From: an uncultured Porphyromonadaceae bacterium
Lineage (GTDB): Bacteria; Bacteroidota; Bacteroidia; Bacteroidales; Coprobacteraceae
Assembly (NCBI GenBank): GCA_900545915.1
Contig: URAV01000038.1
Location: 1-34,638 of the forward strand
DNA: 34,638 nucleotides
Direction: 5' to 3'
The position numbers and the translations under genes are program-made. Shown one piece after another: positions 8,580-17,752 of this stretch (within the stretch, counting starts at the first letter, position 1; each line of letters starts with the position of its first letter). Under the pieces are notes generated by a model. That model was not told where the DNA came from. It saw only the letters and a program-made list of their open reading frames with translations, and did not search any database.

Positions 8580-10153
8580 TAAAACCAAACGAGATATCCG
8601 ATATTTTGAAACAACAACTTGAAGAAGTCGATACTAAAATCGATTTTGAAGAGGTTGGTACTGTACTTGAAGTGGGTGATGGTGTTGCCCATGTGTTCGG
8701 GTTGGATAATGTTCGTTCCAGCGAGTTGATCGAGTTTGAAAACGGTGTACGCGGAGTGGCGATGAACCTTGAAGAAAGCAATGTAGGGGTGATCCTTATG
8801 GGTGCTGCAGATAAGGTAAAAGAGAACATGACGGTGCGTCGTACGGGCGAGATCGCTTCTATACCTGTAGGAGAAGGTTTGTTGGGACGTGTAATTAATA
8901 CGTTGGGTGAGCCGATTGATGGAGCCGGTCCCATTGAAGGAGAAACAGTTTTGTTACCTCTTGACCGTAAAGCTCCGGGTGTAATTTTCCGTCAGCCGGT
9001 GAATCAACCGTTGCAGACGGGAATAAAAGCTGTCGATTCTATGGTGCCTATCGGACGTGGTCAACGAGAGCTGATTATCGGTGACCGCCAAACCGGAAAG
9101 ACTTCGATCGCAGTAGATACTATTTTGAATCAACGGGATAATTTCCTTGCTGGTGATCCGGTATATTGTATTTATGTAGCTATCGGGCAAAAAGCATCTT
9201 CTGTTGCGACATTGGTAAATACGTTGCGGGAACATGGGGCGTTGGAATATACGATTGTGCTTGCAGCCAATGCATCCGATTCGGCTTCGATGAGGTATTA
9301 TGCACCGTTTGCAGGCGCGGCTATCGGAGAGTTTTTTAGGGATAGTGGTCGCCACGCCTTAGTTGTTTATGACGATTTGTCGAAACAGGCAGTTGCTTAT
9401 CGTGAAATATCTTTGATCTTGCGTCGTCCTTCGGGTCGTGAGGCTTATCCGGGTGATATATTTTATTTGCATTCTCGTTTATTGGAACGTGCAGCGAAGA
9501 TTATCGCGAATGATGAGGTGGCAGAAACAATGAATGATTTACCTGCAGTTCTTAAGCCGATGGTAAAAGGAGGTGGTTCTTTGACTGCTTTACCTATTAT
9601 CGAGACTCAAGCCGGAGATGTTTCTGCTTATATTCCTACGAATGTAATTTCTATTACCGATGGACAGATATTCCTTGAAACAGGATTATTTAACCAAGGA
9701 ATGAGACCTGCTATCAATGTAGGTATTTCTGTATCTCGTGTGGGTGGAAATGCCCAAGTGAAAGCGATGAAGAAAGTGGCTGGAACGTTGAAAATCGACC
9801 AAGCTCAATATCGGGAGTTGGAATCGTTCTCTAAATTCGGGGGAGATCTTGATCCTGTTACAGAAATGGTGATCGACAAAGGTCGTAAAAATAGTATGAT
9901 CCTTGTTCAGCCTCAATATTCGCCGATGCGAGTAGAAGATGAAATTGCCGTAATTTATTGCGGAACGAAAGGATTACTCCGGAATGTTCCTTTGGATAAA
10001 GTTGCGGAATTTGAGAAAGTATTTTTACAGATATTGAAAACGAAATATAAGACAGAAGTTCTGGACGAACTTCGTGCAGGTAAGTTGACTGAAGAAATGG
10101 AAAAAATTCTTCAGGATGTTGCTGCTGATGTCGCAAACCGATTTAAGGCTTAG
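8576..10153 (+). CDS. atpA: F1Fo ATP synthase subunit alpha (AtpA)
   Basis: This is the non-catalytic nucleotide-binding subunit of F1. The 525-residue protein has the P-loop GDRQTGKT at 169-176, the VYVAIGQKASSVA-type strand, SGREAYPGDIFYLHSRLLERA, and the arginine-finger region VGISVSRVGGNAQ. All are diagnostic of AtpA. Length is normal for Bacteroidota. Its start overlaps the atpH stop by 4 bp and atpG begins 5 bp after its end, so the block is tightly packed. Confidence 0.96.
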   Translation: MIKPNEISDILKQQLEEVDTKIDFEEVGTVLEVGDGVAHVFGLDNVRSSELIEFENGVRGVAMNLEESNVGVILMGAADKVKENMTVRRTGEIASIPVGEGLLGRVINTLGEPIDGAGPIEGETVLLPLDRKAPGVIFRQPVNQPLQTGIKAVDSMVPIGRGQRELIIGDRQTGKTSIAVDTILNQRDNFLAGDPVYCIYVAIGQKASSVATLVNTLREHGALEYTIVLAANASDSASMRYYAPFAGAAIGEFFRDSGRHALVVYDDLSKQAVAYREISLILRRPSGREAYPGDIFYLHSRLLERAAKIIANDEVAETMNDLPAVLKPMVKGGGSLTALPIIETQAGDVSAYIPTNVISITDGQIFLETGLFNQGMRPAINVGISVSRVGGNAQVKAMKKVAGTLKIDQAQYRELESFSKFGGDLDPVTEMVIDKGRKNSMILVQPQYSPMRVEDEIAVIYCGTKGLLRNVPLDKVAEFEKVFLQILKTKYKTEVLDELRAGKLTEEMEKILQDVAADVANRFKA

Positions 10154-10158
10154 AAGTT

Positions 10159-11043
10159 ATGTCAACGATGCGCGAATTGAAGGGAAGAATCGGGTCTGTC
10201 CAGTCTTCCCAAAAGATTACCAGTGCTATGAAGATGATTTCTTCGGCAAAGTTGCGGAAAGCAGAAATTGCTTTGAAGCATGTCGTGCCGTTTAGAGATC
10301 AGATACAGAGTACGATTAATAATTTGCTGGGGGCCGATAGTGACTATCAATCGCCGTTGACCGAACAACGTCCCGTTCAGCGGGTCGCTTTTGTCATTTT
10401 CGGTTCTGATGAAGGGCTTTGCGGGGCATTTAATGTGCAGCTTTACAAATCTCTTATCGATTCTATAGATATATTACGTGAATCGTCAGATTCCACGATA
10501 GAGGTAACGGTATATCCGATCGGGAAAAAAGTCAAGTCTTTAGTTGCAAAAACTCCGGGAATACAGGTACGTCTGGTAGAGTATCTTTCTTCTAAGAGTA
10601 CTCCTGATACCTTAAAACGGTTTTCCGATGAATTGACGGAGGCTTTTCTTGCCCACGAGTTTGATCGGATAGAGGTCGTATATGCATATTATAAAAGTGT
10701 TGCTTCTCAGGTGATGAAAACACGTCTTCTTTTACCGATAAGTACAGAAGAGTTTTTGTCTGATGCTAAAGCGCATAGGAATACGCCTTATATTTATGAA
10801 CCTGACCGTTCTACGATATTTGAGCTTGTACTTCCGCTTTTTGTGCGTTCGACTTTGCAAGAGGCTTGTTATCAGAGTCGGACTTCGGAACAGGGGGCTC
10901 GTATTATGGCAATGCAAATGGCGAGTGATAATGCCAAGAATCTGTTAGAGGATTTACAACTTGAGTATAATAAATTGCGGCAGCAGGGAATCACAACCGA
11001 ATTGCTCGATATTTTGGGTGGAACAGTCAAAGACACAGAATAA
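10159..11043 (+). CDS. atpG: F1Fo ATP synthase subunit gamma (AtpG)
   Basis: This is the rotating central shaft of F1. The 294-residue protein starts MSTMRELKGRIGSVQSSQKIT and AMKMISSAKLRKAE, the conserved N-terminal helix that penetrates the alpha3beta3 head. It has the nucleotide-fold motif SDEGLCGAFN near residue 85. It ends with the paired helix ARIMAMQMASDNAKNLLEDL and the family end TTELLDILGGT. It is the last gene of the embedded atp set. A 57-bp gap without a terminator separates it from nuoI. Confidence 0.95.
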   Translation: MSTMRELKGRIGSVQSSQKITSAMKMISSAKLRKAEIALKHVVPFRDQIQSTINNLLGADSDYQSPLTEQRPVQRVAFVIFGSDEGLCGAFNVQLYKSLIDSIDILRESSDSTIEVTVYPIGKKVKSLVAKTPGIQVRLVEYLSSKSTPDTLKRFSDELTEAFLAHEFDRIEVVYAYYKSVASQVMKTRLLLPISTEEFLSDAKAHRNTPYIYEPDRSTIFELVLPLFVRSTLQEACYQSRTSEQGARIMAMQMASDNAKNLLEDLQLEYNKLRQQGITTELLDILGGTVKDTE

Positions 11044-11100
11044 GTAACACACAAATAAAAGAAAAATAAGATTCAAAAATATAGTTGCGAAAACGTAGAA

Positions 11101-11571
11101 ATGGAAAGTTTTAAAAATTACATCACTTCTTTCTGGAAAGGCTTGTGGAGCTTATTGGTCGGGATGAAAGTAACGGGAAAGGAATTTGTAACCCCGAAAG
11201 TGACCGAACAATATCCTGAGAACAGAAAGACTTTAAAGATCGCTGATCGTTTCAGGGGAACATTGACATTGATTGAGGATGAGAACGGGCATAACAAATG
11301 TATTGCCTGCGGTATCTGTCAAATGAATTGTCCGAATGGAACTATCAAGGTCCTTTCTTCTAAGATTACAACGGAAGACGGAAAAACGAAACGAGTGTTA
11401 GATAAATATATGTATGATTTGGGTAGTTGTACTTTCTGCCAATTATGTGTAATAACTTGCCCTCACGACGCATTGGAGTTTGTTCCTGATTTTGAACATG
11501 CTGTCTTTACCCGTGAAAAATTGGTAAAACAACTTAATCATACTACAGAAGCAACTGTAGAAAACAAATAA
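11101..11571 (+). CDS. nuoI: NADH-quinone oxidoreductase subunit I (NuoI)
   Basis: This peripheral-arm ferredoxin-like subunit holds clusters N6a and N6b and feeds electrons to NuoB. The 156-residue protein has two 4Fe-4S motifs: C67-C70-C73 with C77 (CIACGICQMNCP) and C110-C113-C116 with C120 (CTFCQLCVITCPHDALEF). An amphipathic N-terminal helix (FWKGLWSLLVGMKVTGKEF) precedes them. It restarts the nuo gene order exactly where nuoH left off, after the eight atp genes. Because NuoE, F and G are absent, this may be near the electron entry point. Confidence 0.94.
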   Translation: MESFKNYITSFWKGLWSLLVGMKVTGKEFVTPKVTEQYPENRKTLKIADRFRGTLTLIEDENGHNKCIACGICQMNCPNGTIKVLSSKITTEDGKTKRVLDKYMYDLGSCTFCQLCVITCPHDALEFVPDFEHAVFTREKLVKQLNHTTEATVENK

Positions 11572-11577
11572 TTTATT

Positions 11578-12090
11578 ATGGAACAAATAGCGAATCAGGT
11601 TATCTTTTATTTGCTTGCGGCGGTTATTGTCATATTTTCTGTTCTTACTGTGACCACCCGTCGTATTTTACGGGCAGCGACATATCTTCTTTTTGTGTTG
11701 TTTGCTACTGCCGGTCTCTATTTTCAGCTCGATTATCATTTCCTCGGTGCAGTGCAAATTGCTATTTATGCAGGAGGAATCGTCGTGTTGTTTGTCTTCT
11801 CTATTTTATTGACCAGCGGTTTGGGAGAAAAAGCTGAGAAATTGACCAGCAAGAAAAAATTTTGGGGAATTTTGGCATCTGTCGTCGGAGCAGTGGTTTG
11901 CGGTTATGCATTGCTTACGCAGGTTTTTGTACCGTCTAATTTTCAGAGTTTTTCGGAATTAGATATGAAAACAGTCGGACATGCTCTTATGGGGATGGAA
12001 AAGTACCAGTATATATTACCTTTTGAGGTAATCAGTGTGTTATTATTAGCTTGTATAATCGGCGGCATTATGATTGCCCGAAAAAGATAA
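11578..12090 (+). CDS. nuoJ: NADH-quinone oxidoreductase subunit J (NuoJ)
   Basis: This is a membrane-arm subunit (ND6 type) of complex I. The 170-residue protein has five predicted transmembrane helices. It carries the conserved third helix with AVQIAIYAGGIVVLFVFSILL (about residues 59-80), which contains the pi-bulge region seen in structures of this family. It begins 6 bp after nuoI, and nuoK starts 5 bp after its stop. Confidence 0.93.
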   Translation: MEQIANQVIFYLLAAVIVIFSVLTVTTRRILRAATYLLFVLFATAGLYFQLDYHFLGAVQIAIYAGGIVVLFVFSILLTSGLGEKAEKLTSKKKFWGILASVVGAVVCGYALLTQVFVPSNFQSFSELDMKTVGHALMGMEKYQYILPFEVISVLLLACIIGGIMIARKR

Positions 12091-12095
12091 AATGT

Positions 12096-12407
12096 ATGGA
12101 AATCCCTATGATTGGTTATCTGATGGTGAGTACCGTCATGTTTTTTGCCGGAGTTTACGGTTTTATTACCCGTAGAAATATGTTGGCAATACTCATTTCG
12201 CTGGAGCTGATGCTCAACTCGGTAGATATAAATTTTGTGGTGTTTAACCGATATCTTTTCCCTCAGCAATTGGAAGGTTTTTTCTTCACCCTTTTTGCTG
12301 TGGGAATTGCTGCTGCTGAGACTGCAATAGCAATTGCGATTATTATAAATATTTACCGTAATATTCGGAATATTCAGGTGGGTAATCTGGATAAGATGAA
12401 ATATTGA
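12096..12407 (+). CDS. nuoK: NADH-quinone oxidoreductase subunit K (NuoK)
   Basis: This is a small membrane-arm subunit (ND4L type). The 103-residue protein has three helices. It has conserved acidic residues in LISLELMLNSVDINFV (helix 2) and in AAETAIAIAIIINIYR (helix 3), the buried glutamates that form part of the central ion pathway. The ATG at 12096 is preferred over longer in-frame frames that would read through the end of nuoJ. An ATG four codons further (12108) is possible. Confidence 0.93.
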   Translation: MEIPMIGYLMVSTVMFFAGVYGFITRRNMLAILISLELMLNSVDINFVVFNRYLFPQQLEGFFFTLFAVGIAAAETAIAIAIIINIYRNIRNIQVGNLDKMKY

Positions 12408-12429
12408 TCATTGCTTTAAACAACGAATT

Positions 12430-14325
12430 ATGGAATATTCATTGATTATACTTTTGTTGCCGCTCTTTATGTTCCTGTTATTAGGGCTTTGCGGGCATAA
12501 GATGTCGCACCGTACTGCCGGTTTGTTAGGAACTACCGGATTATTTATCGTGACGGTATTGGCTTATACGGTCGCTTTTCAGTATTTTACTTTACCACGT
12601 GTAAACGGAGTGTATCAAACATTGATACCTTTTAATATCGAGTGGTTGCACTTTACTGAACATTTGCATATCAGTTTGGGAATATTGCTTGATCCTATTT
12701 CTGTAATGATGTTGGTCGTAATAACCACAGTATCCCTTATGGTACATTTATACAGTATCGGCTATATGCATGGAGAGGTTGGGTTTCAACGTTATTTTGC
12801 GTTCTTGTCGCTGTTCAGCTTTTCGATGTTAGGTCTGGTTGTGGCGACCAATATTTTTCAAATGTATATTTTCTGGGAGTTGGTGGGTGCTTCTTCTTAC
12901 TTGCTGATCGGATTCTATTATACAAAAGCGTCTGCGGTTTCTGCATCTAAGAAAGCATTTATCGTAACTCGATTTGCGGATCTCGGATTCTTGGTCGGTA
13001 TTTTGATTCTTTCATTCTATACCGAAACATTCGATTTTAAAACTTTGACCGATGGCAGTGTCTCTATTCTTTCTTCTACAGGAGGTAAAACATTCCTCGG
13101 TTTCTCGATAGCATCTTGGGCAATGGCTCTTATCTTCATGGGTGGTGCCGGAAAATCAGCAATGTTTCCTTTGCATATATGGTTACCCGATGCAATGGAA
13201 GGTCCGACTCCGGTTTCTGCATTGATCCATGCCGCAACGATGGTTGTTGCCGGAGTTTATCTGGTAGCTCGGTTATTTCCGGTTTATTGCATGACACCGG
13301 AAGTTCTCGACTTGATAACCTATATCGGGGCATTTACAGCATTGTATGCTGCTGTGGTGGCTTGCGTGCAGACCGACATAAAACGAGTTTTGGCATTTTC
13401 TACCATTTCTCAGATCGCATTTATGATGGTTTCTTTAGGTGTTGCCAGTGAAGCCGCCGGTTTAGGTTATATGGCGTCGATGTTCCATTTGTTTACTCAT
13501 GCCATGTTTAAGGCTTTACTTTTCTTGGGAGCAGGGGCTATTATACATGCCGTTCACTCGAATGAAATGTCTCAGATGGGCGGACTTCGTAAGTATATGC
13601 CGATAACTCATATAACTTTCTTAATCGCATGTTTGGCTATTGCCGGAATTCCTCCCTTCTCTGGATTCTTCAGTAAAGACGAGATTTTGGCGGCTGTGTT
13701 CGAAAAGAGTGCTTTCTGGGGAATTTGGATGACTGTAGTCGCCGGTCTTACCGCATTCTATATGTTCCGTTTATATTATAACATTTTCTGGGGAAAAGAA
13801 GCTGAACATGAGCACACACCTCATGAAGCTCCGAAAGTTATGTCTATACCTTTGATATTTTTAGCACTGGTGACATGTGTCGCCGGGTTTATTCCTTTCG
13901 GAGAGTTTGTGACAAGCGACGGTCTGCCGTACCATATTCATATCGAGATGTCGGTTGCCGTGACCAGTGTCATTATCGCTATCGTCGGGATAGCATTGGC
14001 AACTTGGTTATATAAGAATCCGAATGATAAACCTGCCCGTATGGCAGCTTCGATGAGCGGTTTATATAAATGGGCATATCATCGTTTCTATATTGATGAG
14101 GTTTACCAGTTTATTACCCATAAGATTATTTTCAATGGCATTTGTTCTCCGATTGCTTGGTTCGACCGTCATGTTATTGATGGAAGTATGAATATGTTAG
14201 CATGGATAACACAGACAACATCCTATCATATTCGTGGGTTGCAGTCGGGTCGTTTGCAATCTTATGCGTTAGTATTTATTTTAGGTGCTATGATCATTGC
14301 TATTATAGCTGTTATATGCTTGTAA
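12430..14325 (+). CDS. nuoL: NADH-quinone oxidoreductase subunit L (NuoL)
   Basis: This is the distal antiporter-like pump subunit with the long lateral helix. The 631-residue protein has about 15-16 hydrophobic helices. The key glutamate lies in FQMYIFWELVGASSYLLIGF (E150), and the conserved lysine/histidine region in HIWLPDAMEGPTPVSALIHA and MFKALLFLGAGA. The motif AGIPPFSGFFSKDEIL marks the second half. A C-terminal amphipathic region with a final membrane anchor follows. Length and domain order are standard. It lies 22 bp after nuoK. Confidence 0.95.
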   Translation: MEYSLIILLLPLFMFLLLGLCGHKMSHRTAGLLGTTGLFIVTVLAYTVAFQYFTLPRVNGVYQTLIPFNIEWLHFTEHLHISLGILLDPISVMMLVVITTVSLMVHLYSIGYMHGEVGFQRYFAFLSLFSFSMLGLVVATNIFQMYIFWELVGASSYLLIGFYYTKASAVSASKKAFIVTRFADLGFLVGILILSFYTETFDFKTLTDGSVSILSSTGGKTFLGFSIASWAMALIFMGGAGKSAMFPLHIWLPDAMEGPTPVSALIHAATMVVAGVYLVARLFPVYCMTPEVLDLITYIGAFTALYAAVVACVQTDIKRVLAFSTISQIAFMMVSLGVASEAAGLGYMASMFHLFTHAMFKALLFLGAGAIIHAVHSNEMSQMGGLRKYMPITHITFLIACLAIAGIPPFSGFFSKDEILAAVFEKSAFWGIWMTVVAGLTAFYMFRLYYNIFWGKEAEHEHTPHEAPKVMSIPLIFLALVTCVAGFIPFGEFVTSDGLPYHIHIEMSVAVTSVIIAIVGIALATWLYKNPNDKPARMAASMSGLYKWAYHRFYIDEVYQFITHKIIFNGICSPIAWFDRHVIDGSMNMLAWITQTTSYHIRGLQSGRLQSYALVFILGAMIIAIIAVICL

Positions 14326-14360
14326 AGAATGGTTGAAAGATATTTATAAAAAGAATTACT

Positions 14361-15860
14361 ATGAATTTTTTATCTTTATTTGTGCTTATTCCTCTTTTGA
14401 TGATGGTCGGATTGGCCTTGTCGAAAGAGATGAAACAGATACGATTGGTAGCCGTGACCGGTTCAGCCATTCAATTATTATTAGCAATAGGTTTGGTCGT
14501 GCTCTATTTGTGTGAGCGCTCTGCCGGGAATACTGCAGAAATGTTGTTTCTTGCCGATACCGTTTGGTATGCTCCTCTGAATATCCATTATGCGGTGGGT
14601 GTCGATGGCGTTTCGGTGGCGATGATTTTGCTTTCTGCAATTATCGTTTTTGCCGGTGTTTTTGCCTCTTGGAAGATGGATCCTCTACCAAAAGAATTTT
14701 TCCTTTGGCTCATACTGTTATCGATCGGAGTATTCGGGTTCTTCATTTCCATTAACCTGTTTACGATGTTCATGTTCTATGAGATCGCTTTGATTCCGAT
14801 GTATTTATTAATCGGAGTTTGGGGAAGCGGTAATAAGAATTATGCAGCGATGAAGTTGACCTTGATGCTGATGGGAGGATCTGCATTATTGCTTGTCGGC
14901 ATATTGGGTATTTATTTCCATTCTTCAGCCGATGGACATTTGACTATGAATATATTGGAAATTGCAAGAAATAATGCGATTCCGATGAGTGCTCAGTATC
15001 TCTTTTTCCCGTTGACATTTGTTGGTTTCGGAGTATTAGGAGCGATGTTCCCGTTTCATACATGGTCTCCCGATGGTCATGCTTCTGCTCCGACAGCGGT
15101 TTCTATGCTGCATGCCGGTGTGTTGATGAAACTTGGGGGATACGGATGTTTCAGAGTAGCGATGTATTTGATGCCGCAAGCTACACAAGAACTTTCTTGG
15201 ATATTTTTGATTTTGACCGGTATCAGTGTCGTTTACGGAGCATTTAGCGCATGCGTACAAAAAGACTTGAAATATATCAATGCATATTCTTCTGTGAGCC
15301 ATTGTGGTTTGGTATTGTTTGCGTTGTTGATGTGGAATACTACGGCTATGACAGGTGCTATATTGCAGATGTTGTCTCATGGTTTGATGACAGCACTTTT
15401 CTTTGCATTGATCGGTATGATTTACGGTCGTACGCATACCCGTGATATTCGGGAGATGGGCGGGCTTATGAAAATTATGCCATTCCTTTCGACTTGCTAT
15501 GTAATTGCCGGTTTTGCATCTTTAGGACTTCCGGGATTAAGCGGTTTTGTTGCAGAAATGACAGTATTTGTCGGAGCTTTCCAGTGGACGGATACTTTCC
15601 ATAGAGCCTTTACTATCGTAGCTTGTACTTCGATTGTAATTACAGCTGTATATATTCTTCGGGTAGTAGGAAAACTGCTTTATGGTAAAGTCGAGAATGA
15701 ACATCATTTGTCTCTTACCGATGCAACTTGGTTCGAACGGCTTTCGGCAATATCTTTGATCGTTTCGGTTGCTGCTCTGGGTATCGCTCCTTCTTGGGTA
15801 TCTAATATGATCAGCAACAGTATGGAAGTAATTAGTCAACGCATTTTACAATATATCTAA
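14361..15860 (+). CDS. nuoM: NADH-quinone oxidoreductase subunit M (NuoM)
   Basis: This is an antiporter-like pump subunit. The 499-residue protein has about 14 helices. Conserved features are the glutamate in FTMFMFYEIALIPMYLLIGVW (E141), the FPFHTWSPDGHASAPTAVSM segment, and LMTALFFALIGMIY with the downstream LPGLSGFVAEMTVFVGAF. It begins 35 bp after nuoL and ends 10 bp before nuoN. Nothing unusual is seen. Confidence 0.95.
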   Translation: MNFLSLFVLIPLLMMVGLALSKEMKQIRLVAVTGSAIQLLLAIGLVVLYLCERSAGNTAEMLFLADTVWYAPLNIHYAVGVDGVSVAMILLSAIIVFAGVFASWKMDPLPKEFFLWLILLSIGVFGFFISINLFTMFMFYEIALIPMYLLIGVWGSGNKNYAAMKLTLMLMGGSALLLVGILGIYFHSSADGHLTMNILEIARNNAIPMSAQYLFFPLTFVGFGVLGAMFPFHTWSPDGHASAPTAVSMLHAGVLMKLGGYGCFRVAMYLMPQATQELSWIFLILTGISVVYGAFSACVQKDLKYINAYSSVSHCGLVLFALLMWNTTAMTGAILQMLSHGLMTALFFALIGMIYGRTHTRDIREMGGLMKIMPFLSTCYVIAGFASLGLPGLSGFVAEMTVFVGAFQWTDTFHRAFTIVACTSIVITAVYILRVVGKLLYGKVENEHHLSLTDATWFERLSAISLIVSVAALGIAPSWVSNMISNSMEVISQRILQYI

Positions 15861-15870
15861 TAGAAAGAGT

Positions 15871-17304
15871 ATGGATTATTCAAATTTTTTAGGAATGCGG
15901 GATGAGCTATCGTTATTGGTAGTTATCGTACTCCTGTTTTTATATGATACATTCGGGTCGGCTAAAAGCTTGAAATGCTTTTCAGCGACAGCCTGTGTTT
16001 TATTATTGGCTCATACGATATTTACGATTGTTCCGGGAGAGCAAGTTTCTCTTTTCGGAGGCATGTATCAGTCAGGACCGGCTACATCGGTAATTAAGAC
16101 CATACTCAATATCGGAACATTGCTCGTTCTGATACAAGCTTCATCTTGGATAAAAAATGAAGATGTGGTAATTCGTCGCGGAGAATATTACGTATTGACG
16201 CTTATTACGCTTTTGGGTATGTATTTAATGACTTCTTCGGGAAACTTTTTATTGTTTTTCCTCGGTCTCGAAACGGCATCTTTGCCTATTACCACTTTGA
16301 TTGCAATGGAAAAATACAAACACGATTCTCATGAAGCAGCAGCTAAATATGTATTTATTGCCGTATTTTCATCTGCACTGATGTTATTAGGCATTTCTTA
16401 TTTGTATGGAATAGGAGGAACGCTTTATTTTAACGATTTGAGTTATATGCTTAGCATGTCGCCTTTGCTTATTGTGGGACTGGTTCTTTTTATTGCCGGA
16501 TTGGGTTTCAAGTTGTCTTTAGTTCCTTTCCATTTATGGACGGCAGATGTTTATCAAGGAGCGCCGACTTCGGTAACTGCTTATCTGTCTGTTATCTCTA
16601 AGGGAGCTGCAGCTTTTACCTTTATGATGATATTGTATAAAGTATTTGGCTCTGTCGAATGTATTTGGCAGGGTATTTTATATGCATTGATTATTCTCAC
16701 GATTACAATAGGTAACTTGTTTGCGATTCGTCAGCAAAATCTGAAAAGATTTCTCGCTTTCTCTTCTATTTCGCAAGCCGGTTATATAATGCTGGGAGTT
16801 ATATCGAACACAGGTTTAGGTTTAACATCGTTGAGTTATTATGTATTGGTCTATATCTTCTCCAATCTTGCTGCTTTCGGAGTGATATCGGTTATTGAAA
16901 ATCGGACAGGAAAAGTGAATATGGATGATTATAATGGTCTTTATAAGACTAATCCTAAACTAAGTATTGCGATGATGCTGGCGATGTTCTCATTAGCCGG
17001 AATTCCTCCTTTTGCCGGTTTTTTCAGCAAGTTCTTTATCTTTTATGCAGCAGCCGAACAGGGATTTTATATTCTTGTATTGATTGCACTTATTAATACG
17101 GTTATTTCATTGTACTATTATTTATTGGTGGTTAAGGCCATGTTTATCAAACAAGATGAATGTGTAGTTGAAAATTTCCGTTCCGATAATGCCTCTCGTC
17201 TGAGCATATCACTTTGCGTATTGGGTATTGTAGCAATCGGTTTAATCAGTGGAATATATGATCAGATATTTGAATATAGTCATGGACTGTTGTTTGGCTT
17301 TTGA
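15871..17304 (+). CDS. nuoN: NADH-quinone oxidoreductase subunit N (NuoN)
   Basis: This is the third antiporter-like pump subunit. The 477-residue protein has about 14 helices. The functional glutamate is in FLLFFLGLETASLPITTLIA (E134). It has LVPFHLWTADVYQGAPTSV, the switch-helix region LKRFLAFSSISQAGYIMLGV, and SLAGIPPFAGFFSKFFIFYAA. It is the last gene of the cluster, and a strong terminator begins 27 bp after its stop codon. Confidence 0.95.
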   Translation: MDYSNFLGMRDELSLLVVIVLLFLYDTFGSAKSLKCFSATACVLLLAHTIFTIVPGEQVSLFGGMYQSGPATSVIKTILNIGTLLVLIQASSWIKNEDVVIRRGEYYVLTLITLLGMYLMTSSGNFLLFFLGLETASLPITTLIAMEKYKHDSHEAAAKYVFIAVFSSALMLLGISYLYGIGGTLYFNDLSYMLSMSPLLIVGLVLFIAGLGFKLSLVPFHLWTADVYQGAPTSVTAYLSVISKGAAAFTFMMILYKVFGSVECIWQGILYALIILTITIGNLFAIRQQNLKRFLAFSSISQAGYIMLGVISNTGLGLTSLSYYVLVYIFSNLAAFGVISVIENRTGKVNMDDYNGLYKTNPKLSIAMMLAMFSLAGIPPFAGFFSKFFIFYAAAEQGFYILVLIALINTVISLYYYLLVVKAMFIKQDECVVENFRSDNASRLSISLCVLGIVAIGLISGIYDQIFEYSHGLLFGF

Positions 17305-17331
17305 CATTAAGAACAGTACTTTGTAAAAATA

Positions 17332-17370
17332 AACGCTTCCGGTAAATCTCTTATCGGAAGCGTTCTTTTT
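17332..17370 (+). terminator. Rho-independent terminator after nuoN
   Basis: A perfect 10-bp stem pairs AACGCTTCCG at 17332-17341 with CGGAAGCGTT at 17355-17364. It has a 13-nt loop and is followed by a T-run (17366-17370). It lies 27 bp past the nuoN stop and is the only clear terminator found within or after the 16.7-kb energy cluster. Confidence 0.9.
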
Positions 17371-17389
17371 ATGCAGAAAGGATTTTGAG

Positions 17390-17427
17390 GCATAGACGCC
17401 TCTATGCGGAGGTTATCATTGACCTCC
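17390..17427. other. Two adjacent perfect hairpins downstream of the nuo terminator
   Basis: GCATAGA (17390-17396) pairs with TCTATGC (17401-17407) around a 4-nt loop. It is immediately followed by GGAGGT (17408-17413) pairing with ACCTCC (17422-17427) around an 8-nt loop. An alternative pairing (AGGC with GCCT) is also possible in the first hairpin. Neither has a T-tract, so they are poor terminators. They could belong to a small RNA, a processing site or a remnant repeat; the sequence alone does not decide. Confidence 0.45.
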
Positions 17428-17752
17428 TATGATGTTAATTATATGGCCTTTTGTAGGAAAAATAAGCGAGATCCGGTATCTTGACAAGTGAAAGATATAT
17501 GGGGGATGTATGTTATATCTTTTACATTGTATTTGATATTCCCGGATGACGCTTCCTGTATTAACCATAGAACATTTCAAAAATAATAAAATGTACAATG
17601 AAATATCGGTAATATGTTCATATTGTTTTATTAATAGATTTTATAGTGATAAATTATTGTTAAATAAGACTTTGTATATTCTTTTTGATATATAGATGGC
17701 TTTTGGAGTTTTATATTGTAATTATTTTATTTTTTACTACGAATTTTTTTAT
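17428..17752. other. AT-rich gap with no recognisable gene
   Basis: This stretch of 325 bp is between the tandem hairpins and the degenerate repeat copy. A 60-codon open frame on the minus strand ends inside the hairpins, but it has no plausible start signal and low-complexity composition, so it is not called. No promoter or RNA structure can be supported here. Confidence 0.5.

Noticed and set aside
17416..17598. A 60-codon minus-strand open frame downstream of nuoN
   Set aside because: No start signal or promoter is visible, the stop lies within a hairpin, and the composition is AT-driven without domain-like features.
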